Made by a program: the position numbers and the translations under genes | NCBI GenBank assembly: GCA_019685575.1 | Contig: JABFQO010000006.1 | Coordinates: forward strand, 29,602 to 93,601 | Reading direction: 5' to 3' | DNA length: 64,000 bases | From: Candidatus Bathyarchaeota archaeon A05DMB-4 | GTDB taxonomy: Archaea; Thermoproteota; Bathyarchaeia; Bathyarchaeales; SOJC01 | In this document: positions 8,645 through 16,921 of the stretch, piece after piece | How the letters are laid out: every line of letters starts with the position of its first letter | Position numbering within the stretch: position 1 is the stretch's first letter | Notes under the pieces: model-generated | Told to the model about the DNA's origin: nothing | The model's database searches: none | The model's input: the letters and a program-made list of their open reading frames with translations, nothing else

Positions 8645-10207
8645 TTGAAGGATAAGGAAATAAGCCCCGGCGCAGAGGTTGCAAGAGGCGCTACGTATAT
8701 TTTTTTGCAGGGCTTAGCTTCGGCTGCTTTAGGCGTGATTTACATAGTATTCTTAACTCGCATACTTTCACCCGAAGAGTACGGGGTATTCAGTGTTCTC
8801 ACCTTTATACTCGGACTTGTGCAAACCTTTGGGCTACTGGCTCTTCCGTCCGCTTCGATCAAATACATCGCACAGTTCCTCGCGGAAGGCGATCGTGAAA
8901 AAGCAAAAGGCATTGCTGTTCGAGTTTTGCAAGTTTCAGTTTTCACCTCAGCTGCTGCGTTTTTAGGGTTGTTTCTTTTATCTGGCTGGATTTCGGCCGC
9001 CTTGTCTATTCCTATTCTTGTTGTTCAAACCTTGGCTTTGGCTTCGATTTTTGTAGTGTTGTTGTTTCAGGCTATTCCTTTTTTACAAGGGCTCCAGATG
9101 ATGCGTCACATAGCCACGGTTAATTTGCTCTACACGGTGGTTCAGTATGGCGGAGCACTTTATCTTGCCTATGCAGGATTAGGGTTGTTAGGCGTAGCAA
9201 TGGGCTGGACTGCGGGGCTTGTTGTTTCCAGTGTTCTAGTGTTGGTGCTAACCGCAAAGCACTTGGGCATTTTCGGGAAGCCTTACGCATTGAAGCCTTT
9301 ACTGCGTTTTTCATATCCTATTTACATTGCAAGCGTTCTCGGATTTTTCGTTCTTTGGATCGACCAACTTTTCGTGCTTCCATATGAAGGGCTGGCAACT
9401 TTTGGCGCATATAACATCGCTAACCGTGCTGCTGTTGTGCCGGGCTTGGTTTCAAGCGCGTTGGTTGCGGCTTTGTTTCCGAAGCTTTCGCAGTTGTACA
9501 CGCAGTTTGGAAAAGATAGCCTGGAAACAGCATTCACCACCACAACACGATACGTGGTTCTCGTAGGGTTTCCGATGATAACCCTAGTCGCAGTTTTGGC
9601 GTATCCAATAATCATTCTCTTTGCAGGGGCACAGTACGCACCTGCGGCGCTTCCGTTGGTTTTGCTTTCTGTTGCTTCGCTTTTCAGTGCATTAGGTGTA
9701 GCGATTAGCCCAACTTTTTTCGCCATGGAACGACCAGGAATAGCGTCAATAGTAGCGTTTGCATCGGTCTTAACAGACGCCTTATTCTCATACGTCTTAA
9801 TCGCCCTTCTAGGCACGGGAATGATTGGCGCTGCATTGGCGAAGATTTTCGCCGCGGTGGCGGGTTTCTTTCTCGGCACAATTATTTTGAAGCAGTTTAT
9901 TCGTGTTAAGTTCGCTACTGAAATGTTGTGGAAGGTTTCGGTTGCTTGTGCTTTTATGGTTACCGTGGTTTTGGGGTTTGACGTTGTAAGGCAGCAGTTG
10001 CTCGGCTTACCCTATGAGTTTCTTGTTTTTCGTCTGCACTTGCTTCCGATATACGTTCTTGTTGGCGCTGTTGCCTATTTCCTCGCGGTAGCCGCATTGC
10101 GTGCAGTCGGAAAAGAAGACATCGAATTACTCAGCGAATACTTACCCGGCAAACTGAAATGGGTTGCAATTTTTCTTGAACGATTTTTAAAAAGAACATC
10201 TAAATGA
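8645..10207 (+). CDS. polysaccharide/lipid-linked glycan flippase (Wzx/MurJ-MATE superfamily)
   Basis: A 520-aa integral membrane protein with 12-14 hydrophobic segments. The N-terminal EVARGATYIFLQGLASAALG and RILSPEEYGVFSVLTFILGL are typical of the RfbX/Wzx branch of the MOP flippase superfamily. It should translocate lipid-linked oligosaccharides across the membrane, feeding surface glycosylation (AglB at 52 kb). The start is TTG at 8645, preceded by GAGGAAG. It ends seven bases before the Shine-Dalgarno/GTG region of the tRNA methyltransferase gene. Substrate cannot be deduced. Confidence 0.88.
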   Translation: MKDKEISPGAEVARGATYIFLQGLASAALGVIYIVFLTRILSPEEYGVFSVLTFILGLVQTFGLLALPSASIKYIAQFLAEGDREKAKGIAVRVLQVSVFTSAAAFLGLFLLSGWISAALSIPILVVQTLALASIFVVLLFQAIPFLQGLQMMRHIATVNLLYTVVQYGGALYLAYAGLGLLGVAMGWTAGLVVSSVLVLVLTAKHLGIFGKPYALKPLLRFSYPIYIASVLGFFVLWIDQLFVLPYEGLATFGAYNIANRAAVVPGLVSSALVAALFPKLSQLYTQFGKDSLETAFTTTTRYVVLVGFPMITLVAVLAYPIIILFAGAQYAPAALPLVLLSVASLFSALGVAISPTFFAMERPGIASIVAFASVLTDALFSYVLIALLGTGMIGAALAKIFAAVAGFFLGTIILKQFIRVKFATEMLWKVSVACAFMVTVVLGFDVVRQQLLGLPYEFLVFRLHLLPIYVLVGAVAYFLAVAALRAVGKEDIELLSEYLPGKLKWVAIFLERFLKRTSK

Positions 10208-10223
10208 GAAAGGGGTGAATCTT

Positions 10224-11084
10224 TTGAGAAAACGCGGGTTCCGTTCGTTACTTCAAGACAAATTAGACCCTGAAAAGCTTAGGCTTGTTTACAAATCCTA
10301 CGACATCGTCGGCGACATCGCCGTGATTCGTGTCCCCGAAAAACTGAAACAGCACAGCGCTCTCATCGCAGAGGCAATTATGCAACTCCACAGCAACGTA
10401 AAGTCGGTTTGGCGTCAAACAAGCCCCGTCGGCGGCAACTACCGTCTGCGCAGGTTAGAGCACATTGCAGGCGAAAGAAGAACCACGACAACGTATAAAG
10501 AATATGACTGCGTTTTCCGGGTTGATTTGGAGAAATGTTATTTTTCGCCCAGGCTTTCGTTCGAGCGGATGCGAGTGGCTAGTCTAGTGAAGCCTCGCGA
10601 AGTTGTTGTTAACATGTTTGCCGGTGTGGGCAGTTTCTCCATAATCATCGCCAAGCATTCCGAAGCCGACAGAGTCTACTCCATAGACGTTAACCCAGCG
10701 GCGTTTCAGTACATGTGGGAAAACGTGCTGCTCAACAAAACCGTGAACCGTGTTGTTCCCCTAAAAGGCGACGCTCGAGTCATCATTACAGCGAAACTGC
10801 TGAAAACTGCCGACAGGGTTCTTATGCCGTTGCCAGAGAAGGCGCACGATTACCTCGATGTCGCGGTTGACGCATTAAAACCCGAAGGCGGATGGATACA
10901 TTATTACGATTTTGTGCATGCAAAAAAGGATGAAGATCCCGTTGAAAAGGCAAAAGTAAAAGTGTCGGAAAAACTGTCCCAAATGAGAATAGCCTACGCG
11001 ATACCGTTTGGTCGTGCGGTGCGAGACACTGGTCCATGGTGGCAACAAATCGTGCTGGACATACAAATCCGAGGGCGACGCTAA
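10224..11084 (+). CDS. Trm5/Taw2-family tRNA (guanine-37) methyltransferase-like protein
   Basis: A 286-aa class I SAM-dependent methyltransferase acting on position 37 of tRNA (m1G37) or in wyosine synthesis. The SAM loop VVNMFAGVGSFSIIIAKH and acidic VYSIDVNP follow the Trm5-type N-terminal segment (VWRQTSPVGGNYRLRRLEHI, ERRTTTTYKEYDCVFRVDL). The motif that in Trm5 carries a catalytic-site Asn (NxPY/NLP) reads MPLPEKAHDYL here, so exact activity is open. TTG 10224 is preferred: AGGGGTGA at 10211-10218 sits five bases before it, while the upstream in-frame GTG at 10215 lies inside that ribosome site. Confidence 0.82.
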   Translation: MRKRGFRSLLQDKLDPEKLRLVYKSYDIVGDIAVIRVPEKLKQHSALIAEAIMQLHSNVKSVWRQTSPVGGNYRLRRLEHIAGERRTTTTYKEYDCVFRVDLEKCYFSPRLSFERMRVASLVKPREVVVNMFAGVGSFSIIIAKHSEADRVYSIDVNPAAFQYMWENVLLNKTVNRVVPLKGDARVIITAKLLKTADRVLMPLPEKAHDYLDVAVDALKPEGGWIHYYDFVHAKKDEDPVEKAKVKVSEKLSQMRIAYAIPFGRAVRDTGPWWQQIVLDIQIRGRR

Positions 11085-11148
11085 AGGTTGCGATAAATCT
11101 TTTATGCAAAAGAATCCTTCACTAATCAGCAAACAGGAGGAATGCACG

Positions 11149-11442
11149 ATTAAGAAGAAACTTATGGACATCCTTGCCTGCCCTATTGACAAGTACTATC
11201 CGCTTGAATTACATGTTTTCGAAGAGAAGGACGAAATCGTGGAAGGCTTAATTATCTGCCCAAAATGCAACCGTTGGTATCCAATTCGTGAAGAGATTCC
11301 AGAAATGCTGCCCGATGAACTGCGTGAAGAAGCAGACGAGTTGCCCTTTCTGAAAAAATGGAAAGATAAGGTGCCGAAACAGATTTTGGAAGAAGGCATA
11401 CCGTTTAATCTGAAGGGTAAAACGAAAAGAAAAGAGGATTAA
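11149..11442 (+). CDS. Trm112-family zinc-ribbon methyltransferase activator
   Basis: About 97 aa. LMDILACPIDKYYPLELHVF and IICPKCNRWYPIREEIPEMLP are the hallmarks of Trm112/YcaR-like zinc proteins, which bind and activate SAM methyltransferases acting on tRNA, rRNA and release factor. Here only three cysteines appear (ACP, CPKC). Placement just after a tRNA methyltransferase fits. The N-terminus is odd: AGGAGG at 11135-11140 has no ATG/GTG/TTG at the right spacing, but an in-frame ATT lies at 11149, giving the typical KKKLMDILACP beginning. The next ATG is 11164. Its end overlaps the convergent Gfo/Idh gene by 4 nt. Confidence 0.8.
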   Translation: MKKKLMDILACPIDKYYPLELHVFEEKDEIVEGLIICPKCNRWYPIREEIPEMLPDELREEADELPFLKKWKDKVPKQILEEGIPFNLKGKTKRKED

Positions 11443-12398
11443 AGCCTTAGTCTTACTGCCTTGTTTTGTCTTGAGGATTTGAACGCGGCTTCTGCAATTT
11501 GAAGCGCCTTTAACCCGTCTCCGCCTGTTACTGAGGGCTGTTTATTGTGTAAAACACAGTCTGCGAAATGCTTTAACTCTTGTTTTAGTGGCTCTTGCCA
11601 CACGTGCCTAGGCGTTGTGCTTTGGCCAGCGGTTTCAATCGTGATTTCTTGAGAAATATAATTGAGGTTGAGGATGGCGCGGCTTCCGGTGAGCATAAGG
11701 TTTCGAGTCTTATAAGGAGTAAGCCAGTTAGCCTCCACGAAGGCGGTTTTGCCATTCTCGAAGGCAAGCATAATCTGTGCGTAATCCTCATACTTTGAGT
11801 GTCGAAGGTTGCCGATTTTTGCGAAGACGGCTGTCGGGTTTTCGTCGAAAATGTACCGCATGATGTCGATGTCGTGGATTGCTGTGTCTTTGACTACCCC
11901 GACGTCGCCGATTCTTTCTGGCCATTCTGAAACTCTTTTTGAAGTCGCGGAGACTAATGTGCCGATTTCGTCTCTGTCTATCATGTTTTTTACGGCTTGG
12001 ACGCCCGGGTTGAACCTTTCAATGAATCCGACCATGAGCGTGACGTTTCGTCTTTCTGCCAAATCGACTATTCTTTTTGCTTCGCGCACCGTGCTTGCGA
12101 TGGGTTTTTCCACTAAAACGTCTTTGCCCGCTCTAATCGCTCGTGCCGCTTCCACAGCGTGCGTGGTGGTCCAAGTGCAGATGCTGACTGCTTGAATGTC
12201 CTTTCTTTTTAAGAGTTTTCGGCTATCAGTATAAGCATCCACTTTGTATTGTTCTGCAATTGCTGTTGCACGTTCTTTGTTTACGTCGCAGACAGCCTTC
12301 AATTGGGTTTCGGGTAGTTCGTTAAAAACCCGCACGTGGTTTCTGCCCCAGAATCCTATGCCTATGACGGCGACGCCGAGTTTCGTCACCTTATCCAC
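11439..12398 (-). CDS. Gfo/Idh/MocA-family sugar-nucleotide oxidoreductase
   Basis: A 319-aa NAD(P)-dependent oxidoreductase. It has an N-terminal Rossmann fold (AVIGIGFWGRNHVRVF, about residues 9-24), the EKPIAST catalytic lysine motif near 97, and a C-terminal substrate domain with DTAIHDIDIMRYIF containing the catalytic-type His/Asp. Homologues oxidise or reduce C3 of UDP-GlcNAc or its uronate (WbpB/WlbA class). It overlaps the upstream nucleotide-sugar dehydrogenase gene by 13 nt on the same strand, so the two are co-translated. Together with that gene it suggests synthesis of a modified amino-sugar nucleotide for surface glycans. The start is GTG at 12398. Specificity is inference. Confidence 0.85.
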   Translation of the reverse strand: MDKVTKLGVAVIGIGFWGRNHVRVFNELPETQLKAVCDVNKERATAIAEQYKVDAYTDSRKLLKRKDIQAVSICTWTTTHAVEAARAIRAGKDVLVEKPIASTVREAKRIVDLAERRNVTLMVGFIERFNPGVQAVKNMIDRDEIGTLVSATSKRVSEWPERIGDVGVVKDTAIHDIDIMRYIFDENPTAVFAKIGNLRHSKYEDYAQIMLAFENGKTAFVEANWLTPYKTRNLMLTGSRAILNLNYISQEITIETAGQSTTPRHVWQEPLKQELKHFADCVLHNKQPSVTGGDGLKALQIAEAAFKSSRQNKAVRLRL

Positions 12399-13762
12399 AC
12401 TCCACGTCCAAAGCCGCGGTAGATTAGGCCTTCTTTTTCTGCTTTTGCTGGATTAATAACATGGCCCATGTCTACTATCGCCGCGGGTTTTTTGGCTAGA
12501 AACTTGAACCGTCTAAGGTTTATGCGTTTAAAACTATTGTGACCAACGACGATGAGAAGACAGTCTTGGCCTTCCATGGCTTTAAGCAATGTTCTAGCTG
12601 GGGGGTATCCTAACTCCTCCAATTCCTCAAAAGTGTAGAATGGGTCGAAAACTTGTACGTAAACGTTCTTTGCCTTCAGTTTTTTCACGATGTCTGGTGT
12701 AAGTGAGCCGCGGCTTTCTTTTATGTTAGGCCTGTAGGATACGCCGAGGACTGAGACTTTTGTTCTAGCTAGTGGTTTGCCGCATGCCTCTAAAGCTTCT
12801 CTAACAAGATGCACCGCATGATTGACCATGTCGTCGTTTAATACCCTCGCCAAGCTTACCATCCGCATTTTGACGCCCACGTTTTCTGCCTCTTCAATAA
12901 GCAAGTAAGGGTCTTTTGGAATGTGGCCCGCCACGATTCCCGGTAGCAGCAAGTGACAATATGGGTCTGTGTTAACCAGTTTCTGCACTTCCAAGTAATC
13001 CACGCCGATTTTTTCGCATAAGCATGCAAGTTCATTCGTCAACGCTAAATTTGTGTCGCGGTAAACATTTTGAAAAAGCTTCATGGCTTCGACCGCTTTT
13101 ATGCTGTCGACTCCGATTACGTCTGATTTTACTATTGTACCTAAAACGAGAGAAGCTGCATATAAGCTTCTTTTGTCGACCGCGCCTACAATTTTCGTGT
13201 AATTCTGAACGTCCCGCAAGACCCTGCCCGAAGTAGCACGGATGGGGCTGTATGCCATCCCGAAATCTGTGCCTGCCTTCAAGCCCGATGCTGTTTCCAA
13301 CGTTTCCTTAACCAGTTTTTCCGTCACTCCTGGTCCTACGGTGCTTGCCAAAATAAACAAACACCCCGCGTGCATTCCCATGCCGATATCTTTGCAAGCT
13401 TTTTCCAGCGGAGAATAGTCGGGTCTTTTTTTCTCGTCTAATGGAGTTTGAACGACAGGCATGATTATGTCGCTTGTCGCCGCAGCGGCTCGAGGTTCGT
13501 TTGACGGTGTGAACCGTTTTTCTTTTACGTGTTTTCTCAGCATGGGGTCCAATTCTGGCTCAAAGAACGGCGCTTTTCCTCTTTTTAGTGAAGCGACAAT
13601 TTGCGGGTTTACGTCCACGCCTATGACTTTGAAACCTGCTTCGGCGAAGAGAACGGCGTGAGGCAAGCCCATACGTCCGCAACCAACAACGGCGACAGTG
13701 TAGTTGGCACGTTTTTCTGGAGTGTCGATGTCGTCTTTTTTGAGGGTTAATAAGTTGGGCAT
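12386..13762 (-). CDS. UDP-sugar (UDP-GlcNAc/ManNAc-type) 6-dehydrogenase homologue lacking the catalytic Cys
   Basis: A 458-aa protein of the UDP-glucose/GDP-mannose dehydrogenase family: NAD fold VAVVGCGRMGLPHAVLFAEAG (residues 23-43), central helix with Lys/Asn (AMKLFQNVYRDTNLALTNE, K228/N232), and a C-terminal UDP-binding domain (SVLGVSYRPNIKESRGS). In active four-electron dehydrogenases the loop is GGxCxPKDP; here it reads VAGHIPKDPYLL with no Cys. The SPER-type Glu is also replaced (SPIRATSGR). The residues for the first oxidation remain while those for thioester hydrolysis are gone, so it may make an aldehyde, epimerise, or use another mechanism. It overlaps the Gfo/Idh gene downstream. 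A GGAG site precedes ATG 13762. Confidence 0.85.
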   Translation of the reverse strand: MPNLLTLKKDDIDTPEKRANYTVAVVGCGRMGLPHAVLFAEAGFKVIGVDVNPQIVASLKRGKAPFFEPELDPMLRKHVKEKRFTPSNEPRAAAATSDIIMPVVQTPLDEKKRPDYSPLEKACKDIGMGMHAGCLFILASTVGPGVTEKLVKETLETASGLKAGTDFGMAYSPIRATSGRVLRDVQNYTKIVGAVDKRSLYAASLVLGTIVKSDVIGVDSIKAVEAMKLFQNVYRDTNLALTNELACLCEKIGVDYLEVQKLVNTDPYCHLLLPGIVAGHIPKDPYLLIEEAENVGVKMRMVSLARVLNDDMVNHAVHLVREALEACGKPLARTKVSVLGVSYRPNIKESRGSLTPDIVKKLKAKNVYVQVFDPFYTFEELEELGYPPARTLLKAMEGQDCLLIVVGHNSFKRINLRRFKFLAKKPAAIVDMGHVINPAKAEKEGLIYRGFGRGVWIR

Positions 13763-13910
13763 TTTCAGTGTTCTCTCCAGTTGAGGCGAGGTAGTCTTAT
13801 GCTTACTTGATTTGAGTTATTTAACAGTTGTTTTGCGTTTCAATTCCAAAGAGTTTCTTATGCCTCGCACTTTTCTGCACCTATTTGTTAAGTAATAACG
13901 TTTACACTGA

Positions 13911-14297
13911 TTATTTGACGAGTTTGGGTTTGTATCTTGTTTTTTCGGAGAAAAGATCCATCACTCTGGACATGCACCGAAATTTTGCAGAGTGTTTTGC
14001 CTTTGCAGGAATGACGTATTCGTCGCCTTTTTCGACGATTCTTGTTTTGCCGTTGATGGTTAATTCCATTTTGCCTTCTATCATGAGTCCCCACTGAGGA
14101 TAATCGTGGCTGTGTTCTGGAACTATCACTCGCGGCTGCATTTGGAAGAAGACTAATTGATGCCTCTCGCTTTGCAGTATCCATGCTCGGATGCCCTTAA
14201 CTGGAACGTCGGCTTCCGGCAAATTCGTAACGACCTGTGGAAACACTCCCTCCCTCTTTTGTTTTGTATCGCCCAACAGTTTCACTCTCAAAGCCAT
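13911..14297 (-). CDS. cupin-domain protein
   Basis: A 128-aa single-domain cupin. Motif 1 is PEHSHDYPQWGLMIEGKMEL (about residues 61-80, with two His plus a later acidic side chain as metal ligands) and motif 2 is GDEYVIPAKAKHSAKF (about 92-107, third His). Such small cupins bind a divalent metal and are sugar isomerases, dioxygenases or sensors. It lies between GlmM and the nucleotide-sugar dehydrogenase on the same strand, with about 85 nt to GlmM and 150 nt to the next gene, so it may act on a sugar, but this is inference only. Confidence 0.82.
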   Translation of the reverse strand: MALRVKLLGDTKQKREGVFPQVVTNLPEADVPVKGIRAWILQSERHQLVFFQMQPRVIVPEHSHDYPQWGLMIEGKMELTINGKTRIVEKGDEYVIPAKAKHSAKFRCMSRVMDLFSEKTRYKPKLVK

Positions 14298-14381
14298 AAG
14301 AAAGACGAAGAAATATTAAGGCTTACACCATCACGTGACGTGTAGAAACACGCACGGCAAACCACGTACCTGCTATGGAGT

Positions 14382-15758
14382 TTAGGTTTTGATTTTTTTC
14401 ATTAACTGAACGAGTTGGGCCTTGTGCTTTCTAACGAGTTGCTCCGCTTTCTGCCTTGTTTTTGCTTCCGCGTAAAACCGGAATATAGGCTCGGTTCCGC
14501 TGGGTCTGATGAGAATCGAGCTTTTGTCTTCAAACCACAATTTAACCCCGTCAGTCGTATCGGGCTTGTATTTTTGCATTAATTCAGTAAAAGCCTTTAA
14601 TAACTGCTCCTTTATCTCGTTGGGGCACTCTATTTTGTCCTTTTCGATGAAATACCTCGGCAACTCGCCCAACAAAGTAGACATTTTTTTACCGGTCTTC
14701 GCCATGATATCCAAAATAAGCGCCGTGGTCATCGCTCCGTCACGGACTGCTTGATGAGGGCCGTAGAAGACCCCGCCATTTTCTTCTCCTCCGAGCTTTG
14801 CCTTCAATTTTTTCATCGTTTGCGAGACAACGGTGCTACCGACTTTTGTCCAGACCACATTCCCGCCGTACGCATCCGCGATTTCTTTGACAAGATAAGA
14901 CGAGCTGACGGGCGTGACGATGGTTGCACCTTTATTCTTGAGCAGAAAATACTTCTCGATAAGTGCGAAGGTGCGGTCGCCAGCGTGGATTTCGCCCTTT
15001 TCGTCTACGAAAACCGAACGATCAGCATCGCCATCGTAAGCCACACCTAAATCCGCACTCAAAGCCTTCACTGCGACTGCCAAGTCACCAAGATTCTCCA
15101 CGCGCGGTTCCGATGGGCGGTTTGGAAAAGTACCATCAACGTTCGCGTTCAAAGCAGTGACCTTGCATCCCAAATCTCTCAGCAGCCGTGGCGCGGCGAG
15201 TCCGCCAGCTCCGTTGCCGGGATCGACGACTACGTGGAAGTGTTTTTTCTGAATGGCTCCTATGTTTACGTGTGTTTCGACAGCTTCGACGTACTCGTCT
15301 ATAATACCGTTCAAGGTGTGGGTTTGACCGATTTTGTTCCATTCGGCGAGGTTGAATTTCTTGTCGAAGAAAATGTTTTCGATTTTTATTTCGTCTTCTC
15401 GCGAGATTTCTATGCCGTCGTTTCCTGTGACTTTTATGCCGTTGTATTCGGGCGGGTTGTGAGAAGCCGTGATTATGACTGCGCCGTCCATGTTGTGCTT
15501 TCTAACTGCGTATTGGATGGCTGGCGTAGGCGCGGTTCCCACATCGTAAACGTCGCAGCCGGTCGCCGTGAGCCCGCTGGTTACGGCATGTGCGAACATG
15601 ATGTTGCTTGTTCTGCCGTCGTAGCCTACTAGTAGTCGTTTGTGCTTGAAGAATGTGCCGATGGCTGCGCCGATGTTTATCACAAATTCCGGCGTAAGGT
15701 CTTGGTTGACTATGCCTCTTATTCCGTTGGTGCCAAACAATCTTCGTTCTTGGCTCAA
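14382..15758 (-). CDS. glmM: phosphoglucosamine mutase / phosphomannomutase family (GlmM)
   Basis: A 458-aa alpha-D-phosphohexomutase; interconverts glucosamine-6-P and glucosamine-1-P (some archaeal members also use hexose phosphates) for UDP-GlcNAc synthesis. All four family motifs are present: TASHNPPEYNG with the phosphoserine at about residue 99, the metal loop DGDADR (243-248), sugar-binding GGEENGG (about 322) and phosphate-binding RPSGTEP (about 420). ATG 15758 gives the usual RRLFGTNGIRG start. It lies 15 nt after the GlmU-like gene on the same strand, so the two are one operon of consecutive pathway steps. Confidence 0.93.
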   Translation of the reverse strand: MSQERRLFGTNGIRGIVNQDLTPEFVINIGAAIGTFFKHKRLLVGYDGRTSNIMFAHAVTSGLTATGCDVYDVGTAPTPAIQYAVRKHNMDGAVIITASHNPPEYNGIKVTGNDGIEISREDEIKIENIFFDKKFNLAEWNKIGQTHTLNGIIDEYVEAVETHVNIGAIQKKHFHVVVDPGNGAGGLAAPRLLRDLGCKVTALNANVDGTFPNRPSEPRVENLGDLAVAVKALSADLGVAYDGDADRSVFVDEKGEIHAGDRTFALIEKYFLLKNKGATIVTPVSSSYLVKEIADAYGGNVVWTKVGSTVVSQTMKKLKAKLGGEENGGVFYGPHQAVRDGAMTTALILDIMAKTGKKMSTLLGELPRYFIEKDKIECPNEIKEQLLKAFTELMQKYKPDTTDGVKLWFEDKSSILIRPSGTEPIFRFYAEAKTRQKAEQLVRKHKAQLVQLMKKIKT

Positions 15759-15773
15759 ATTTTCAGCTTCTCC

Positions 15774-16868
15774 TTACATTACGCATTTTGGCGAGAGCAC
15801 GCTTTCTGTGACTTCTTTGGATGGGCAAACGGTGACGCCTTGTGTCAAGGTGACGTTGTCCTTTATCATCGTATAATCGCCCACCACGCAGTTGTCTTCG
15901 ATTTTTACCCATTTGCCGATAATTGCACCTTCGCCGATTATTGCGCCCTTTATCGATGTGAAGTCAGAGATTATCGCGTTTGGGAAGATTATGGAGTTTT
16001 CGACGTGCACGCCTTTTCCCACAGCCACGTTGTCTCCGATTGCCGCGTAAGGGCCGATTTTCGATTTTTCCTCTATCTTTACATCCTTGCCGATCGCCAC
16101 GGGGGCGTCTATTTCCACGTCTTTTTCTCTGCTGGTTCCTTTTGTTTTTGCGAGTTTTCTTCTTTCAGTGCTCAACAGTAAGCGGTTGGCATGCAAATAA
16201 TCCTCGTGCTTGCCGATGTCTATCCATAAGCCTTCGAACGAGTATGCATAAAGCCTCTTTTTTGCCGCGAGTTTAGGGAACACTTCGCGTTCGATTGAGA
16301 CGCGTTTGTTGCTGGGTATGAGGGCGAAAATTTCCGGCTCGATAACATAGACTCCCGCGTTGATGAGATTGCTGGGCGCCTTTCCCTTTTGGGGTTTTTC
16401 TACGAATTTGATGACTTGATGATTTTTTGTTAATTCCACTGTGCCGTATCTAGTGGGGTCTTCCACTTGATAAAGCATGATTGTGGCGGTGGCGTCGTTT
16501 TGCTTGTGCTTTTTCACGACTTCGGCATAATTTATGGTGGTGAAAATGTCACCGTTCAAGACGAGGAAGGGCTCGTCATGGCCAATTAGGTCTTCGGCTT
16601 TTTTAATCGGTCCGCCCGTTCCGAGCGGCATGGTTTCTCTTGAGTAGTGGAGTTTCATTCCGTGTGCGGTGTTACCGTAACGATGAACGAACGCTTCTGC
16701 CATATAATTCACTGCAAGTATTACTTCGTCGATTTTGCTTTTTGCCAAGTTTTCCAGCGTCCAGTCGAGCAAGGGTTTGTTGCCGATTGGGAACAGCAGT
16801 TTTGGCCTCGTGCAGCTGAGTGGTCGCAGTCTCGTGCCGAAGCCGCCGGCAAGAATTACCGCTTTCAA
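15774..16868 (-). CDS. GlmU-like sugar-1-phosphate nucleotidyltransferase with left-handed beta-helix domain
   Basis: About 364 aa. The N-terminal nucleotidyltransferase domain begins KAVILAGGFGTRLRPL with the pyrophosphorylase signature GxGTRLxPL and downstream PKLLFPIGNKPLLDW. The C-terminal third has hexapeptide repeats (VAIGKDVKIEEKSKIGPYA, GEGAIIGKWVKIEDNCVVG) forming a beta-helix with possible acetyltransferase activity. Likely role: UTP-dependent activation, and perhaps acetylation, of glucosamine-1-P made by GlmM just downstream. The ORF is open to 16931, which would overlap guaA, but family alignment points to TTG at 16868. dTDP-glucose pyrophosphorylase activity is an alternative. 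Confidence 0.88.
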   Translation of the reverse strand: MKAVILAGGFGTRLRPLSCTRPKLLFPIGNKPLLDWTLENLAKSKIDEVILAVNYMAEAFVHRYGNTAHGMKLHYSRETMPLGTGGPIKKAEDLIGHDEPFLVLNGDIFTTINYAEVVKKHKQNDATATIMLYQVEDPTRYGTVELTKNHQVIKFVEKPQKGKAPSNLINAGVYVIEPEIFALIPSNKRVSIEREVFPKLAAKKRLYAYSFEGLWIDIGKHEDYLHANRLLLSTERRKLAKTKGTSREKDVEIDAPVAIGKDVKIEEKSKIGPYAAIGDNVAVGKGVHVENSIIFPNAIISDFTSIKGAIIGEGAIIGKWVKIEDNCVVGDYTMIKDNVTLTQGVTVCPSKEVTESVLSPKCVM

Positions 16869-16921
16869 GTTTTTAACACGCTCTTTGAGTTGTACGATAT
16901 TTGTGAAATGTGTAAAATAAG

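Noticed and set aside
15234..15632. Plus-strand 132-aa frame over glmM
   Set aside because: It is the complement of a strongly conserved mutase gene and its protein is Phe/Val/Tyr-rich noise.
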